From: Clostridiales bacterium
Lineage (GTDB): Bacteria; Bacillota; Clostridia; Christensenellales; JAISNN01
Assembly (NCBI GenBank): GCA_031289865.1
Contig: JAITOQ010000137.1
Span: 1-8,909 of the forward strand
Direction: 5' to 3'
DNA length: 8,909 bases
The notes under the pieces are model-generated. The model was not told the origin of the DNA and searched no databases. It saw only the letters and a program-made list of their open reading frames with translations. The first letter of the stretch is position 1, and each line of letters starts with the position of its first letter. Both the position numbers and the translations under genes were made by a program. Positions 1 through 5,292 of the stretch are shown here, piece by piece.

Positions 1-216
1 GTTCGGACCGTATGCGCACATATAGTCTATAAATTTGTTTCCGTCCACGTCCCAAAAGTACGCGCCTTTCGCTTTTTGCGAAAAGATAGGAAAGTAATCT
101 ACCGGAATCGCGCAGCCGTTTGACGGGCCTAAGTGCCCGTGAACGCCCGTCGGAATCACCTTTAGCGCTCTGTTAAAAAGTTCTCTGTTTTTTGAATAGC
201 TGTATATCTTATCCAT
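1..216 (-). CDS. Class III PLP-dependent aminotransferase (glutamate-1-semialdehyde aminomutase-like), N-terminal fragment
   Basis: This is the first 72 codons of a gene that runs off the left edge of the window. Residues 12-72 carry the typical start of the HemL-like branch of class III aminotransferases: a leader with IPTGVHGHLGP, then the hydrophobic stretch PVDYFPIF, then GAYFWDVDGNKFIDYMCAYGP, which matches the family pattern of a small-residue/WDVDGN/YIDY/GP strand-turn. Enzymes of this group bind pyridoxal phosphate and move amino groups, or isomerise amino-ketones, in the cytoplasm. The PLP lysine lies outside the window, so substrate and true HemL function cannot be decided. The start has a good ribosome site (GGAGGA, about 225-231). 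The gene begins 22 nt after the SCP2-like gene and is very probably cotranscribed with it. That pairing argues for a specialised pathway enzyme rather than haem synthesis, but this is inference. Confidence 0.8.
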   Translation of the reverse strand, partial: MDKIYSYSKNRELFNRALKVIPTGVHGHLGPSNGCAIPVDYFPIFSQKAKGAYFWDVDGNKFIDYMCAYGPN

Positions 217-238
217 ATTAAAAAGTTCCTCCGAAAAA

Positions 239-1030
239 TCAAGCTAAATATTTGGAAACCAACGACAAAAGTCTGTTCATTTCGTCGAGAACGTGAATGT
301 TCCCGCTGATGTTAAAGAGTCCCGCGCCCATCGCCGAAAACGCGCCCGTCTTACCGTTTAAGACGTCGTTGACGACCTTAAGGTTTTTAAAGACCATTCT
401 CGCTTTCGGATTCATTTCTTTCCCGATTTTTGCGGACATGTGCGCGTTTTTGTCAGAACTAATCGTGATCGCGGGTCCGTTTTCGACCTCGATACTGATC
501 TTACTCTCGCCCATTCTCTTCGCGACCTCTTTGCCGATAGGGTCGTAGTTACCTATCTCCGCAAGCGCGTGAAACGCGGTATAGGCAAGGAGCGTGGTTT
601 GGGTTTCAAAATACGCTTTGTCCTTTAAAAGCTCCGCGACCTCTTCGGGCTTCGGCTGTAAGTAATACGCGAGTCTGTCGGAGAGTACTCCGAATTCTTT
701 CGTCGCAAAGCCGAGCTTTGTCACGCCGAGGAGATTAAAGCCCGGAATGACCTTTTCGCCGTTGACCAACTTGTTAAACTTTTCGGGTGACGAAAAGCTG
801 AGCTTGAGCGCGCCTTTCATTTCGTCGCCTTGTAGGGCTTCGCCGCGCAGATACTTACAAGTACCGTTGTCAAAGGCAAGCGCCATCGGTTCGCAGCCCT
901 TGACCGAAAAACCGACCGTAATTTTTTTGTCCTTTACCACCTGTGCCGCCGTTTCGTCAAAAATGCAAAGCTCTTGCATATTGCGTAAAACCGCGTGCAG
1001 ATTGATGCTGGCTTTTGTCGTAACATCCAT
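239..1030 (-). CDS. SCP2-like (sterol carrier / lipid-binding) domain protein, probably two tandem domains
   Basis: A 263-residue cytoplasmic protein with no signal peptide or membrane segment. The C-terminal half (about 165-263) fits the SCP2 fold: a strand pair around ISIEVENGPAITISS, a helix/strand region with ARMVFKNLKVVNDVLNGK, then GAGLFNISGNIHVLDEMNRLL, which matches the 'Gk...a...sGklkieGd...a..l..l' ending of SCP2 domains. The N-terminal half (about 30-125) repeats the scheme (ITVGFSVKG, PMALAFDNGTCKYLRG, ALKLSFSSPEKFNKLVNGE), suggesting an internal duplication. Members bind hydrophobic ligands such as fatty acids or acyl-CoA; no ligand can be read from sequence. The start has GGAGG 12 nt upstream and the gene has its own strong promoter. 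It is followed after 22 nt by the class III aminotransferase, so the two probably form an operon. The fold assignment is a pattern match by eye, not a profile search. Confidence 0.6.
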   Translation of the reverse strand: MDVTTKASINLHAVLRNMQELCIFDETAAQVVKDKKITVGFSVKGCEPMALAFDNGTCKYLRGEALQGDEMKGALKLSFSSPEKFNKLVNGEKVIPGFNLLGVTKLGFATKEFGVLSDRLAYYLQPKPEEVAELLKDKAYFETQTTLLAYTAFHALAEIGNYDPIGKEVAKRMGESKISIEVENGPAITISSDKNAHMSAKIGKEMNPKARMVFKNLKVVNDVLNGKTGAFSAMGAGLFNISGNIHVLDEMNRLLSLVSKYLA

Positions 1031-1079
1031 AGTAAGAAAAAACCTCCGTAAACATTTTTAGATTTTTGATTTTTAGACT

Positions 1080-1096
1080 GCAGTACATATTACTGC
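1080..1096. promoter_or_regulatory. Palindrome at the predicted transcription start of the SCP2-like operon (candidate operator or leader hairpin)
   Basis: The arms GCAGTA and TACTGC are separated by CATAT. The site begins about 9 nt downstream of the -10 box of the promoter at 1105-1133, so it covers roughly +2 to +18 of the transcript. That is a classic place for repressor binding, although a short hairpin at the 5' end of the mRNA is equally possible. No regulator gene lies in the window. Confidence 0.35.
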
Positions 1097-1104
1097 TTTT
1101 AGAC

Positions 1105-1133
1105 ATTATACCACAAAACTTTTATAATTTCAA
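1105..1133 (-). promoter_or_regulatory. Sigma-A type promoter of the SCP2-like/aminotransferase operon
   Basis: Read on the minus strand: a -35 box TTGAAA (1133-1128), a 17-nt spacer, and a perfect -10 box TATAAT (1110-1105) preceded by TGG, giving an extended -10. Transcription should start near 1098, leaving a leader of about 68 nt before the ATG at 1030. It separates this operon from the AT-rich island upstream. Confidence 0.75.
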
Positions 1134-1154
1134 GCGGATTTTAAAAATTCTGAA

Positions 1155-1221
1155 AATTCTCCGCATATAATTTTCAATTTTCGACCCAATCTTTGAAAAT
1201 TTCTATTATTTGCTTCAATTT
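1155..1221. repeat. 67-bp direct repeat, copy 1 (C-terminal codons plus ribosome-site segment)
   Basis: Matches 1612-1678 with 4 mismatches in 67 bp, at a distance of 457 bp. On the minus strand it contains codons reading KLKQIIEIFKDWVEN, then TGA at 1176-1174, then a segment ending in GCGGAGAATT. In copy 2 that last segment is the ribosome site of the small gene at 1250-1609. Here it leads into the SCP2 promoter region and no gene start follows. Confidence 0.9.
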
Positions 1222-1258
1222 GTCGGGGGCGCCGCTACCTATAAAAATATTATTCGGT
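1174..1258 (-). pseudogene. Out-of-frame C-terminal tail of the small gene at 1250-1609
   Basis: If one A is removed from the run of five at 1263-1259, the small gene's frame continues from PPRK through PNNIFIGSGAPDKLKQIIEI and then FKDWVEN to a TGA at 1174. That adds 27 residues and gives 144 in total. The tail reads like real protein: no internal stop and a mixed hydrophobic/charged helix. Its last 15 residues are also encoded, with conservative changes, in the second copy of the 67-bp repeat. Confidence 0.6.
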
Positions 1259-1609
1259 TTTTCTTGGCGGAAGACTCGGATAATTAGGTATCCCGTAATC
1301 AACAATCTTTGACTCGTTTTTTATCGTTTCTAAATCTTTCTCATTGAATTTATAAAAAAAGTAATAGCACATTCTTACCTCTACTTGACCGTAATAAAAA
1401 TAAGAACGATCTTCCAATTTTATTCTACACAAATCTAATGGGTAAACAGCTCCTCTATATTGGACAAGCGGACTGCTATCGGGATGTTTGCCTATAATTT
1501 TTATCTTAGTTTTCAAATCTTCAAGCTCGTTTGAAAACAAATTCATGCCGTTTACCAAAGGCGTACCATCGGCGGCTTCCGCAAAAAATTCCCCTATAAT
1601 AGCTTTCAT
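1250..1609 (-). CDS. Small protein of unknown function, probably truncated by a one-base frameshift
   Basis: I do not recognise this 119-residue product. It has no signal peptide, membrane span or catalytic motif. The middle is rich in aromatic residues and strand-like (LEDRSYFYYGQVEVRMCYYFFYKF), which fits a compact alpha/beta protein such as the immunity proteins of polymorphic toxin systems, but that is only an impression. The ribosome site GGAGAA lies 4 nt upstream of the ATG and sits inside copy 2 of the 67-bp repeat. The last residues (PPRKTE) follow a run of five A; with four A the frame would continue 27 codons to 1174. It is the last gene of an AT-rich four-gene run. The shift could be decay, phase variation or a sequencing error. 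Confidence 0.6.
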   Translation of the reverse strand: MKAIIGEFFAEAADGTPLVNGMNLFSNELEDLKTKIKIIGKHPDSSPLVQYRGAVYPLDLCRIKLEDRSYFYYGQVEVRMCYYFFYKFNEKDLETIKNESKIVDYGIPNYPSLPPRKTE

Positions 1610-1611
1610 AT

Positions 1612-1678
1612 AATTCTCCGCATATAATTTTCAATTTTCGACCCAATCTCTGAATGTTTCCATTATTTGCTTCAATTT
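1612..1678. repeat. 67-bp direct repeat, copy 2 (fossil C-terminus plus active ribosome site)
   Basis: The partner of 1155-1221. On the minus strand it reads KLKQIMETFRDWVEN followed by TGA, then the GGAGAA ribosome site of the downstream small gene. The four base changes relative to copy 1 alter three codons (I/M, I/T, K/R). With no gene body attached, this is most simply the stump of a second copy of the 1250-1609 gene, left after a tandem duplication and partial deletion. Confidence 0.85.
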
Positions 1679-1709
1679 TGATTACATATTTTCTATTTCG
1701 CCAACTTTT

Positions 1710-2117
1710 TCAAGGATAAATCTTATCTAACTCGTTTAAATTAAAGGTCTCTTTATCCTCTTCAAGCCAATGCCTTTCCATCCTCGAATATACGGCTTCG
1801 CTTTTATTGCCGCATGGAGCTAACTGTTCAAAGAAACCCATTTCATTTTGCTTTAATAAGGTTTTTATTATTTGAGCTTTCGTTGCGTCTTTTACCACAA
1901 CAAGATTTGGTTCGTTTACATAACAGCCTCCTGACAATGGCGAATCATACGCGTACTCGCAATCTTGAGTCAATCTTATAAGCGTAATAATATTTACTCG
2001 AAAAATCTTATCATTTTTGCGAACATAAATATTGTCCCAATATCCTTTTTCGATTCCGAAATCATACTCGTATTCATCGGAGCCGTCGTGTGCAAAAATT
2101 TCTATTTCATTCATCAT
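1710..2117 (-). CDS. Small acidic protein of unknown function (island gene)
   Basis: A 135-residue protein I cannot assign to a family. The N-terminus is strongly acidic (EIFAHDGSDEYEYDFGIEKG), followed by strand-like stretches (NIYVRKNDKIFRVNIITLIRL) and a helix-forming segment around KATQAQ-like residues 78-95. There is no export signal. Two ATG codons lie in tandem at 2117 and 2114 behind AAGGAG; either could start the protein, and the first is used here. The coding sequence is AT-rich like its neighbours in the island. Acidic, compact proteins in arrays like this are often immunity proteins, but nothing in the sequence proves that. Removing one T in the ATTTATCC near the end would replace the last two residues with ILEKVGEIENM and move the stop to 1682; this is a weaker case than in the other three genes. 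Confidence 0.55.
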   Translation of the reverse strand: MMNEIEIFAHDGSDEYEYDFGIEKGYWDNIYVRKNDKIFRVNIITLIRLTQDCEYAYDSPLSGGCYVNEPNLVVVKDATKAQIIKTLLKQNEMGFFEQLAPCGNKSEAVYSRMERHWLEEDKETFNLNELDKIYP

Positions 2118-2131
2118 TTTTACTCCTTGCC

Positions 2132-2191
2132 TTATAAACTCATAACTTTATCCATAAAACAATTATTGTCTATACAAATCAAGGCACCTAC
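2132..2191 (-). pseudogene. Out-of-frame C-terminal tail of the DUF1629-like gene
   Basis: Dropping one A from the run of five at 2196-2192 carries the upstream gene past its stop as VGALICIDNNCFMDKVMSL to a TAA at 2132. This gives 190 instead of 180 residues. The new stop is 14 nt before the next start, with the AAGGAG ribosome site in the gap. A 'G-hydrophobic' step at this point also fits the usual ending of the DUF1629 family. Confidence 0.5.
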
Positions 2192-2705
2192 TTTTTAATT
2201 TTTTAAATTCATTATAAAATCTCTCCGATATAAAAAGCGCATGCGGGTCTCCTTTCAGTCTAAATATATCATGCCCGTCAGCCTTTGTTTTGTCAAGCCT
2301 TGTCTTAATATATATTCTGCTCCATTCATACCGTCCCACTCTGCTGTCTTCGTAAACGGAGCTTTCGTCGTCAATACAATCCACAATATCCATTATATTC
2401 ATAATGAAATACTTTTTTTCCGTATCGTAATTGACAACCTCCGTTTCAATCAATTGTATGTTCTTATGATTAAATCCATCGTTTTCTTCTATAAATCTTT
2501 TCATATCCTCCGATACAATCGGAGGGCAAAATGCCGAAGCAAACAAATCCTCTTTATATTTTTGCTTTTTTTTAAGATTGACACATTTTACTTGAATGGT
2601 TTTTTCTTCAAATGTCCTCTCTTCTAAAAATCTTTTACACAATCCGTCGTCGACCATGTCCAATACTAAGTCGTACTCTCCGGGCAAAATTTCATAATAC
2701 AGCAT
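2163..2705 (-). CDS. DUF1629/Imm11-like protein, putative immunity protein, C-terminus shifted out of frame
   Basis: A 180-residue protein. The second half follows the order of conserved features I associate with DUF1629 (Imm11, the MXAN_0049 type): a strand KKYFIMNIMDIVDCIDDESS, then HDIFRLKGDPHALFISERFYNEFKK, that is 'iFRl.g....i.vSerf...'. Family members are mostly immunity proteins that neutralise contact-dependent or secreted toxins; no toxin gene is in the window. An ATG 11 codons upstream (2738) also exists, but GGGGAGGG stands 7 nt before the ATG at 2705, so 2705 is chosen. The final nine residues (SRCLDLYRQ) come after a run of five A and are probably out of frame. The family call is from pattern memory, not a search. 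Confidence 0.55.
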   Translation of the reverse strand: MLYYEILPGEYDLVLDMVDDGLCKRFLEERTFEEKTIQVKCVNLKKKQKYKEDLFASAFCPPIVSEDMKRFIEENDGFNHKNIQLIETEVVNYDTEKKYFIMNIMDIVDCIDDESSVYEDSRVGRYEWSRIYIKTRLDKTKADGHDIFRLKGDPHALFISERFYNEFKKLKSRCLDLYRQ

Positions 2706-2722
2706 AATATTCCCTCCCCTTT

Positions 2723-2877
2723 TTACAACGAAAGCCAATAAGCCTTATAGAGCATTCCGGGATTATTTGCAACATAAACTCTTACTTTATAAAAAAGTTT
2801 TAAAAACATCTTTTTGTTACCGTCTTTCGTCCTAACGGTTGTCAGCTCATGCGTTTCATTCCCAATCAGTAATAAAA
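2723..2877 (-). pseudogene. Out-of-frame C-terminal tail of the 208-residue island gene
   Basis: Starting just before the gene's stop at 2866, the neighbouring frame is open for 48 codons. It begins LIGNETHELTTVRTKDG, continues through KKMFLKLFYKVRVYVANN and PGMLYKAYWLSL, and stops at 2723. It has no start codon or ribosome site of its own. Adding one T to the TTTT run at 2877-2874 would join it to the gene, giving about 256 residues. The stop then lies 17 nt before the next start, directly ahead of that gene's ribosome site. Confidence 0.6.
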
Positions 2878-3492
2878 CATATCTCCGATCGGAAAAATTC
2901 CTTTCGCTAATAACTCGTCCCGCGATATTCGTTTATATCTTTTTTCGGGATTTATTTTTTCTATCGTTTTATTGATGATATCGTCTGTCGACAGACTAAA
3001 TTGCACCTTTCGCTCTACGCTGCTGACATACCGATATGATTTTATCCCGTCCGATTCCGTTTCTTTAAAATATATAAAAGCCGCATTTGCTTCGCCGTTA
3101 TTACTATACCACGAGACAGTAATCCTTTTTCCCATGTTTATAAGCTTTAAATCATCATAAGAAAACTCTTTGTATTCTTGCATTAAAATAATGTTTCGAT
3201 TTTTCTCACTGTTGTACGGATCGTTTAAATACTGATTTATTTTGCTTACGCACATCTCTAAGGCTTCTCTTTCAGTTTTTCCTATTCCGGCAGCTTGTCC
3301 TATGATATTGCTAATATGATCAAATATAGTAAATGTCGTGTTTGTATTTGCGCCATAGCTACAAGACCTAACCTCGCTTTCTTTGCTGATTCTCTTATGT
3401 AAATTGCTTGTCACGATAATATGAAAATCAGGGTATACGAGTACATAATTATTAACGTCCATATAAACGGTAAAACCGCAAAATTCGCCCAT
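2866..3492 (-). CDS. Protein of unknown function, probably truncated by a one-base frameshift
   Basis: A 208-residue protein I do not recognise. It has a strand-rich N-terminus (GFTVYMDVNNYVLVYPDFHIIVTS), a helical stretch around EREALEMCVSKINQYLND, another strand block (KRITVSWYSNN, AAFIYF) and a basic C-terminal part (RYKRISRDELLAKGIFPIGDMFYY). There is no signal peptide or membrane segment. The ribosome site GAGGTGAG precedes the ATG closely. It opens the AT-rich island, 62 nt after the phosphoribosyltransferase stop with no terminator visible between them, so read-through from the degV promoter is possible. The stop follows a TTTT run; one extra T would extend the product by about 48 residues to 2723. 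Function is unknown; an immunity-type role is only suggested by the neighbours. Confidence 0.6.
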   Translation of the reverse strand: MGEFCGFTVYMDVNNYVLVYPDFHIIVTSNLHKRISKESEVRSCSYGANTNTTFTIFDHISNIIGQAAGIGKTEREALEMCVSKINQYLNDPYNSEKNRNIILMQEYKEFSYDDLKLINMGKRITVSWYSNNGEANAAFIYFKETESDGIKSYRYVSSVERKVQFSLSTDDIINKTIEKINPEKRYKRISRDELLAKGIFPIGDMFYY

Positions 3493-3554
3493 AACTCACC
3501 TCAATTAAAATACTCTTAATCCAAATGATATTATCTTTTCTGCTCTATCTAATT

Positions 3555-4124
3555 CTATATTTCATTTCCTTTTCCGTCAAACAGCGGCAATTCCTTTAGA
3601 TAAACTATGCCCTTTCTCCGCGTCGCGTCGCCCTCAGCGAGGACGCAAAGCTCGCCCGCGACGGTTGCGCCGACTTTTTCCATGAGGCGGTACAGCGCGT
3701 TTACGGTGTTTCCCGTGGATATAACGTCGTCGGTCAAGATGACTTTTTTGCCTTTGAGCTTGTCGGCTTCGTCGTGCGAGAGCCAAAGGGTCTGTTCCTT
3801 TTCGGTCGTGATAGAATTTACCTTGACCGAAACGGGGGCGTTCATATAGAGCTTAAAGCTCTTTCTCGCGACGACATAATAGTCTTGTCCCTTGCGCTCA
3901 TGCAATAGGCGCGACACCTCTTGAGCAAGAGCGATCCCCTTGCATTCCGCGGTGACAATGAGATCGAAGTCTATATCCTTGATCTTTTGATAAGCCGCCT
4001 CCGCGACGACCGCGGTGAGCGCGTTGTCGCCGAGCATATTAAACGCGGCGATCATGAGGTTGTCCCCGATCGGACACAAAGGCAAACTTCTTTTTACTCC
4101 GTAAAAATTCACATCGTATGTCAT
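3555..4124 (-). CDS. Purine-type phosphoribosyltransferase (adenine phosphoribosyltransferase-like)
   Basis: A 189-residue type I phosphoribosyltransferase. The PRPP-binding loop is KKVILTDDVISTGNTV (core about residues 128-138), with the two adjacent aspartates and the TG pair that hold the ribose phosphate. Further family marks are DLIVTAECKGIALAQEVSR and ARKSFKLYMNAPVSVKVNSITT. The start MTYDVNFYGVKRSLPLCPIGDNLMIAAF matches how this Bacillota APRT-like branch normally begins. An ATG 18 codons upstream (4178) overlaps the degV end by 17 nt, has no ribosome site, and adds a lysine-rich tail that the family lacks. The site before 4124 is also weak, so the start is not certain. The enzyme transfers a base onto PRPP in purine salvage; whether adenine is the real substrate cannot be told. 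It follows degV by 37 nt, probably in one transcript. Confidence 0.85.
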   Translation of the reverse strand: MTYDVNFYGVKRSLPLCPIGDNLMIAAFNMLGDNALTAVVAEAAYQKIKDIDFDLIVTAECKGIALAQEVSRLLHERKGQDYYVVARKSFKLYMNAPVSVKVNSITTEKEQTLWLSHDEADKLKGKKVILTDDVISTGNTVNALYRLMEKVGATVAGELCVLAEGDATRRKGIVYLKELPLFDGKGNEI

Positions 4125-4161
4125 AATATCTTTCGCTTTTTTTGATATTTTTTGGGAAATG

Positions 4162-5031
4162 TTATCTCGAAATCGCATAGAAAATGAGCGCGATAGTACC
4201 CGCTCCGCAATGCGTACCGATGACGGGACCTACGGGCTGAATCCAAATGTCGAGATTCGGGTTGCCCGTTTCGGCGATGATTTTTTCCTTTAATTTGAGC
4301 GCGTCCTCTTCGCAATCCGCGTGCATGATAACGATAGGATACTTGTCTACGTCAAGTCCTTTTTCCTTTACTTGTCCCGCAAGATAAGTGAGGGCTTTGG
4401 TCTTTCCGCTGACTTTAATCGTATTGACTAATTTGCCCTCGTCGGTCACCTTTAAGATAGGCTTCATGTTGAGGAGCGTCCCGATTGCCGCAGCCGCGCC
4501 CGAAACACGACCGCCGCGCTTTAAGTGCTTTAGGTCGTCCACGACGAATTCCGCAAAAATATGTTTGGTTATTTCCTTTAAATAAGCGACGGTTTCGTCG
4601 ATAGTCTTTCCCGAATCAAAATATTTTTTGGCGAGATAGACTTGAATCCCTTCCGTCATAGAAATGCCCTTAGTATCGAAACGAACGAACTTGACGTTGG
4701 GATATTCGGCTCTCAAATCCTTTACCGCAAGATCCATATAGTTAAAGGTCGCCGACAGCTGATCGGAAAAAGAAATATAGAGAATATCCTCGCCCGCCTT
4801 AAAATACGGCTCGAAATATTCCCTATAATTTTCCGCATTCAAAGCGGATGTGACGGGAATTTTCCCGCTCCTGACTTCGGCATAAAAATGCTTGAAGTCC
4901 GTCTTTTCACCGAGATCGTAAAAATGCTCGACCCCGTCTAAGGTGTAAGGCATCTGTATAACCTTTAACCCCAGCTCACGCGCCTTGTCATACCAAAGTT
5001 CACAATTTGAATCGCAAAAAACTACCGCCAT
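4162..5031 (-). CDS. degV: DegV-family (FakB-like) fatty-acid-binding protein
   Basis: A full-length 289-residue DegV protein. Visible landmarks are the N-terminal strand with CDSNCEL, the ligand-region motif TSALN (61-65), FSDQLSATFNYM (88-99, equivalent to the usual 'lSs.lSGTy'), FVVDDLKHLKRGGRVSGAAAAIG (about 162-184, the helix and GGR loop typical of the family) with LLNMKPIL after it, and GTHCGAG near residue 274, the usual 'GxHxGPG' turn. DegV/FakB proteins hold one fatty acid and, with a FakA kinase, present it for phosphorylation and phospholipid synthesis. No fakA is in the window. The ribosome site AAGGGG precedes the ATG, and a strong promoter lies about 70 nt upstream. The phosphoribosyltransferase follows. 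Confidence 0.9.
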   Translation of the reverse strand: MAVVFCDSNCELWYDKARELGLKVIQMPYTLDGVEHFYDLGEKTDFKHFYAEVRSGKIPVTSALNAENYREYFEPYFKAGEDILYISFSDQLSATFNYMDLAVKDLRAEYPNVKFVRFDTKGISMTEGIQVYLAKKYFDSGKTIDETVAYLKEITKHIFAEFVVDDLKHLKRGGRVSGAAAAIGTLLNMKPILKVTDEGKLVNTIKVSGKTKALTYLAGQVKEKGLDVDKYPIVIMHADCEEDALKLKEKIIAETGNPNLDIWIQPVGPVIGTHCGAGTIALIFYAISR

Positions 5032-5106
5032 ATAAAAAACCCCTTAAAAAACCCGAAACAACTCCGACTGTCCGCCGAAACCACCATATATTCGGTATTT
5101 ATCGCT

Positions 5107-5135
5107 ATTATACCACAAAAGAAAGGGGTTGTACA
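5107..5135 (-). promoter_or_regulatory. Sigma-A type promoter of the degV operon
   Basis: On the minus strand: perfect -10 TATAAT (5112-5107) with TGG before it (extended -10), and 17 nt upstream TGTACA (5135-5130), a partial -35 match. The 14 bases TTTTGTGGTATAAT are identical to those in the promoter at 1105-1133. Expected start near 5100, leader about 69 nt. Confidence 0.65.
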
Positions 5136-5270
5136 GTGAATTTAGAAAAATTTTTGTGTGAAATTGAAAAAAATTTTAGAGAAATGCAGAATAGCGGATT
5201 AAAATGTAAGGGACGATATTTGCATAGTATTCTACAAAACGCCGTTTTATATAATACTATGCAAACTTAG
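5136..5270 (+). CDS. Possible 44-residue ORF running into the palindromic repeat (doubtful)
   Basis: A GTG at 5136 stands behind AAAGGGG on the plus strand and opens 44 codons. The first 18 (NLEKFLCEIEKNFREMQ) look like an ordinary helix, but the last 25 or so are simply the palindromic element read through (HSILQNAVLYNTMQT). No plus-strand promoter is visible, and the ORF starts inside the -35 region of the opposing degV promoter. It is the only gene-like item on the plus strand and may be chance. Confidence 0.2.
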   Translation: MNLEKFLCEIEKNFREMQNSGLKCKGRYLHSILQNAVLYNTMQT

Positions 5271-5290
5271 CCGTTCCCCCAAAATCCGCT
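5193..5290. repeat. Imperfect long palindromic element after mraY (MITE/REP-like)
   Basis: The core 5219-5265 has 23-nt arms around C5242 with two mismatches (left arm TTTGCATAGTATTCTACAAA then ACG). Outside it, GGGACG (5210-5215) faces CGTTCCC (5272-5278), and AGCGGATT (5193-5200) faces AATCCGCT (5283-5290). The whole element could fold into a stem of about 100 nt. It ends 2 nt before the mraY stop codon. No U-run follows, so it is not a standard intrinsic terminator, though it may still end or protect the mraY transcript. The core and the adjoining TGCAGAAT-GCGGATT segment recur at 7821-7986. Confidence 0.8.
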
Positions 5291-5292
5291 TT

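Noticed and set aside
747..1061. 104-codon open frame on the plus strand
   Set aside because: Antisense to the SCP2-like gene and running across its ribosome site and start; no domain pattern.
2241..2627. 128-codon open frame on the plus strand in the island
   Set aside because: Antisense to the DUF1629-like gene; the phenylalanine/isoleucine-rich product is what an AT-rich antisense frame gives by chance.
2706..2738. Upstream ATG of the DUF1629-like gene at 2738
   Set aside because: It would place the GGGGAGGG ribosome site inside the coding region; the ATG at 2705 has that site at proper spacing.
4125..4178. Longer start for the phosphoribosyltransferase
   Set aside because: No ribosome site, overlap with degV, and a lysine-rich extension absent from the family; the ATG at 4124 fits the usual N-terminus.
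5219..5265. Intrinsic terminator for mraY
   Set aside because: The hairpin is strong, but neither strand has the run of U after the stem that an intrinsic terminator needs; kept as a repeat instead.
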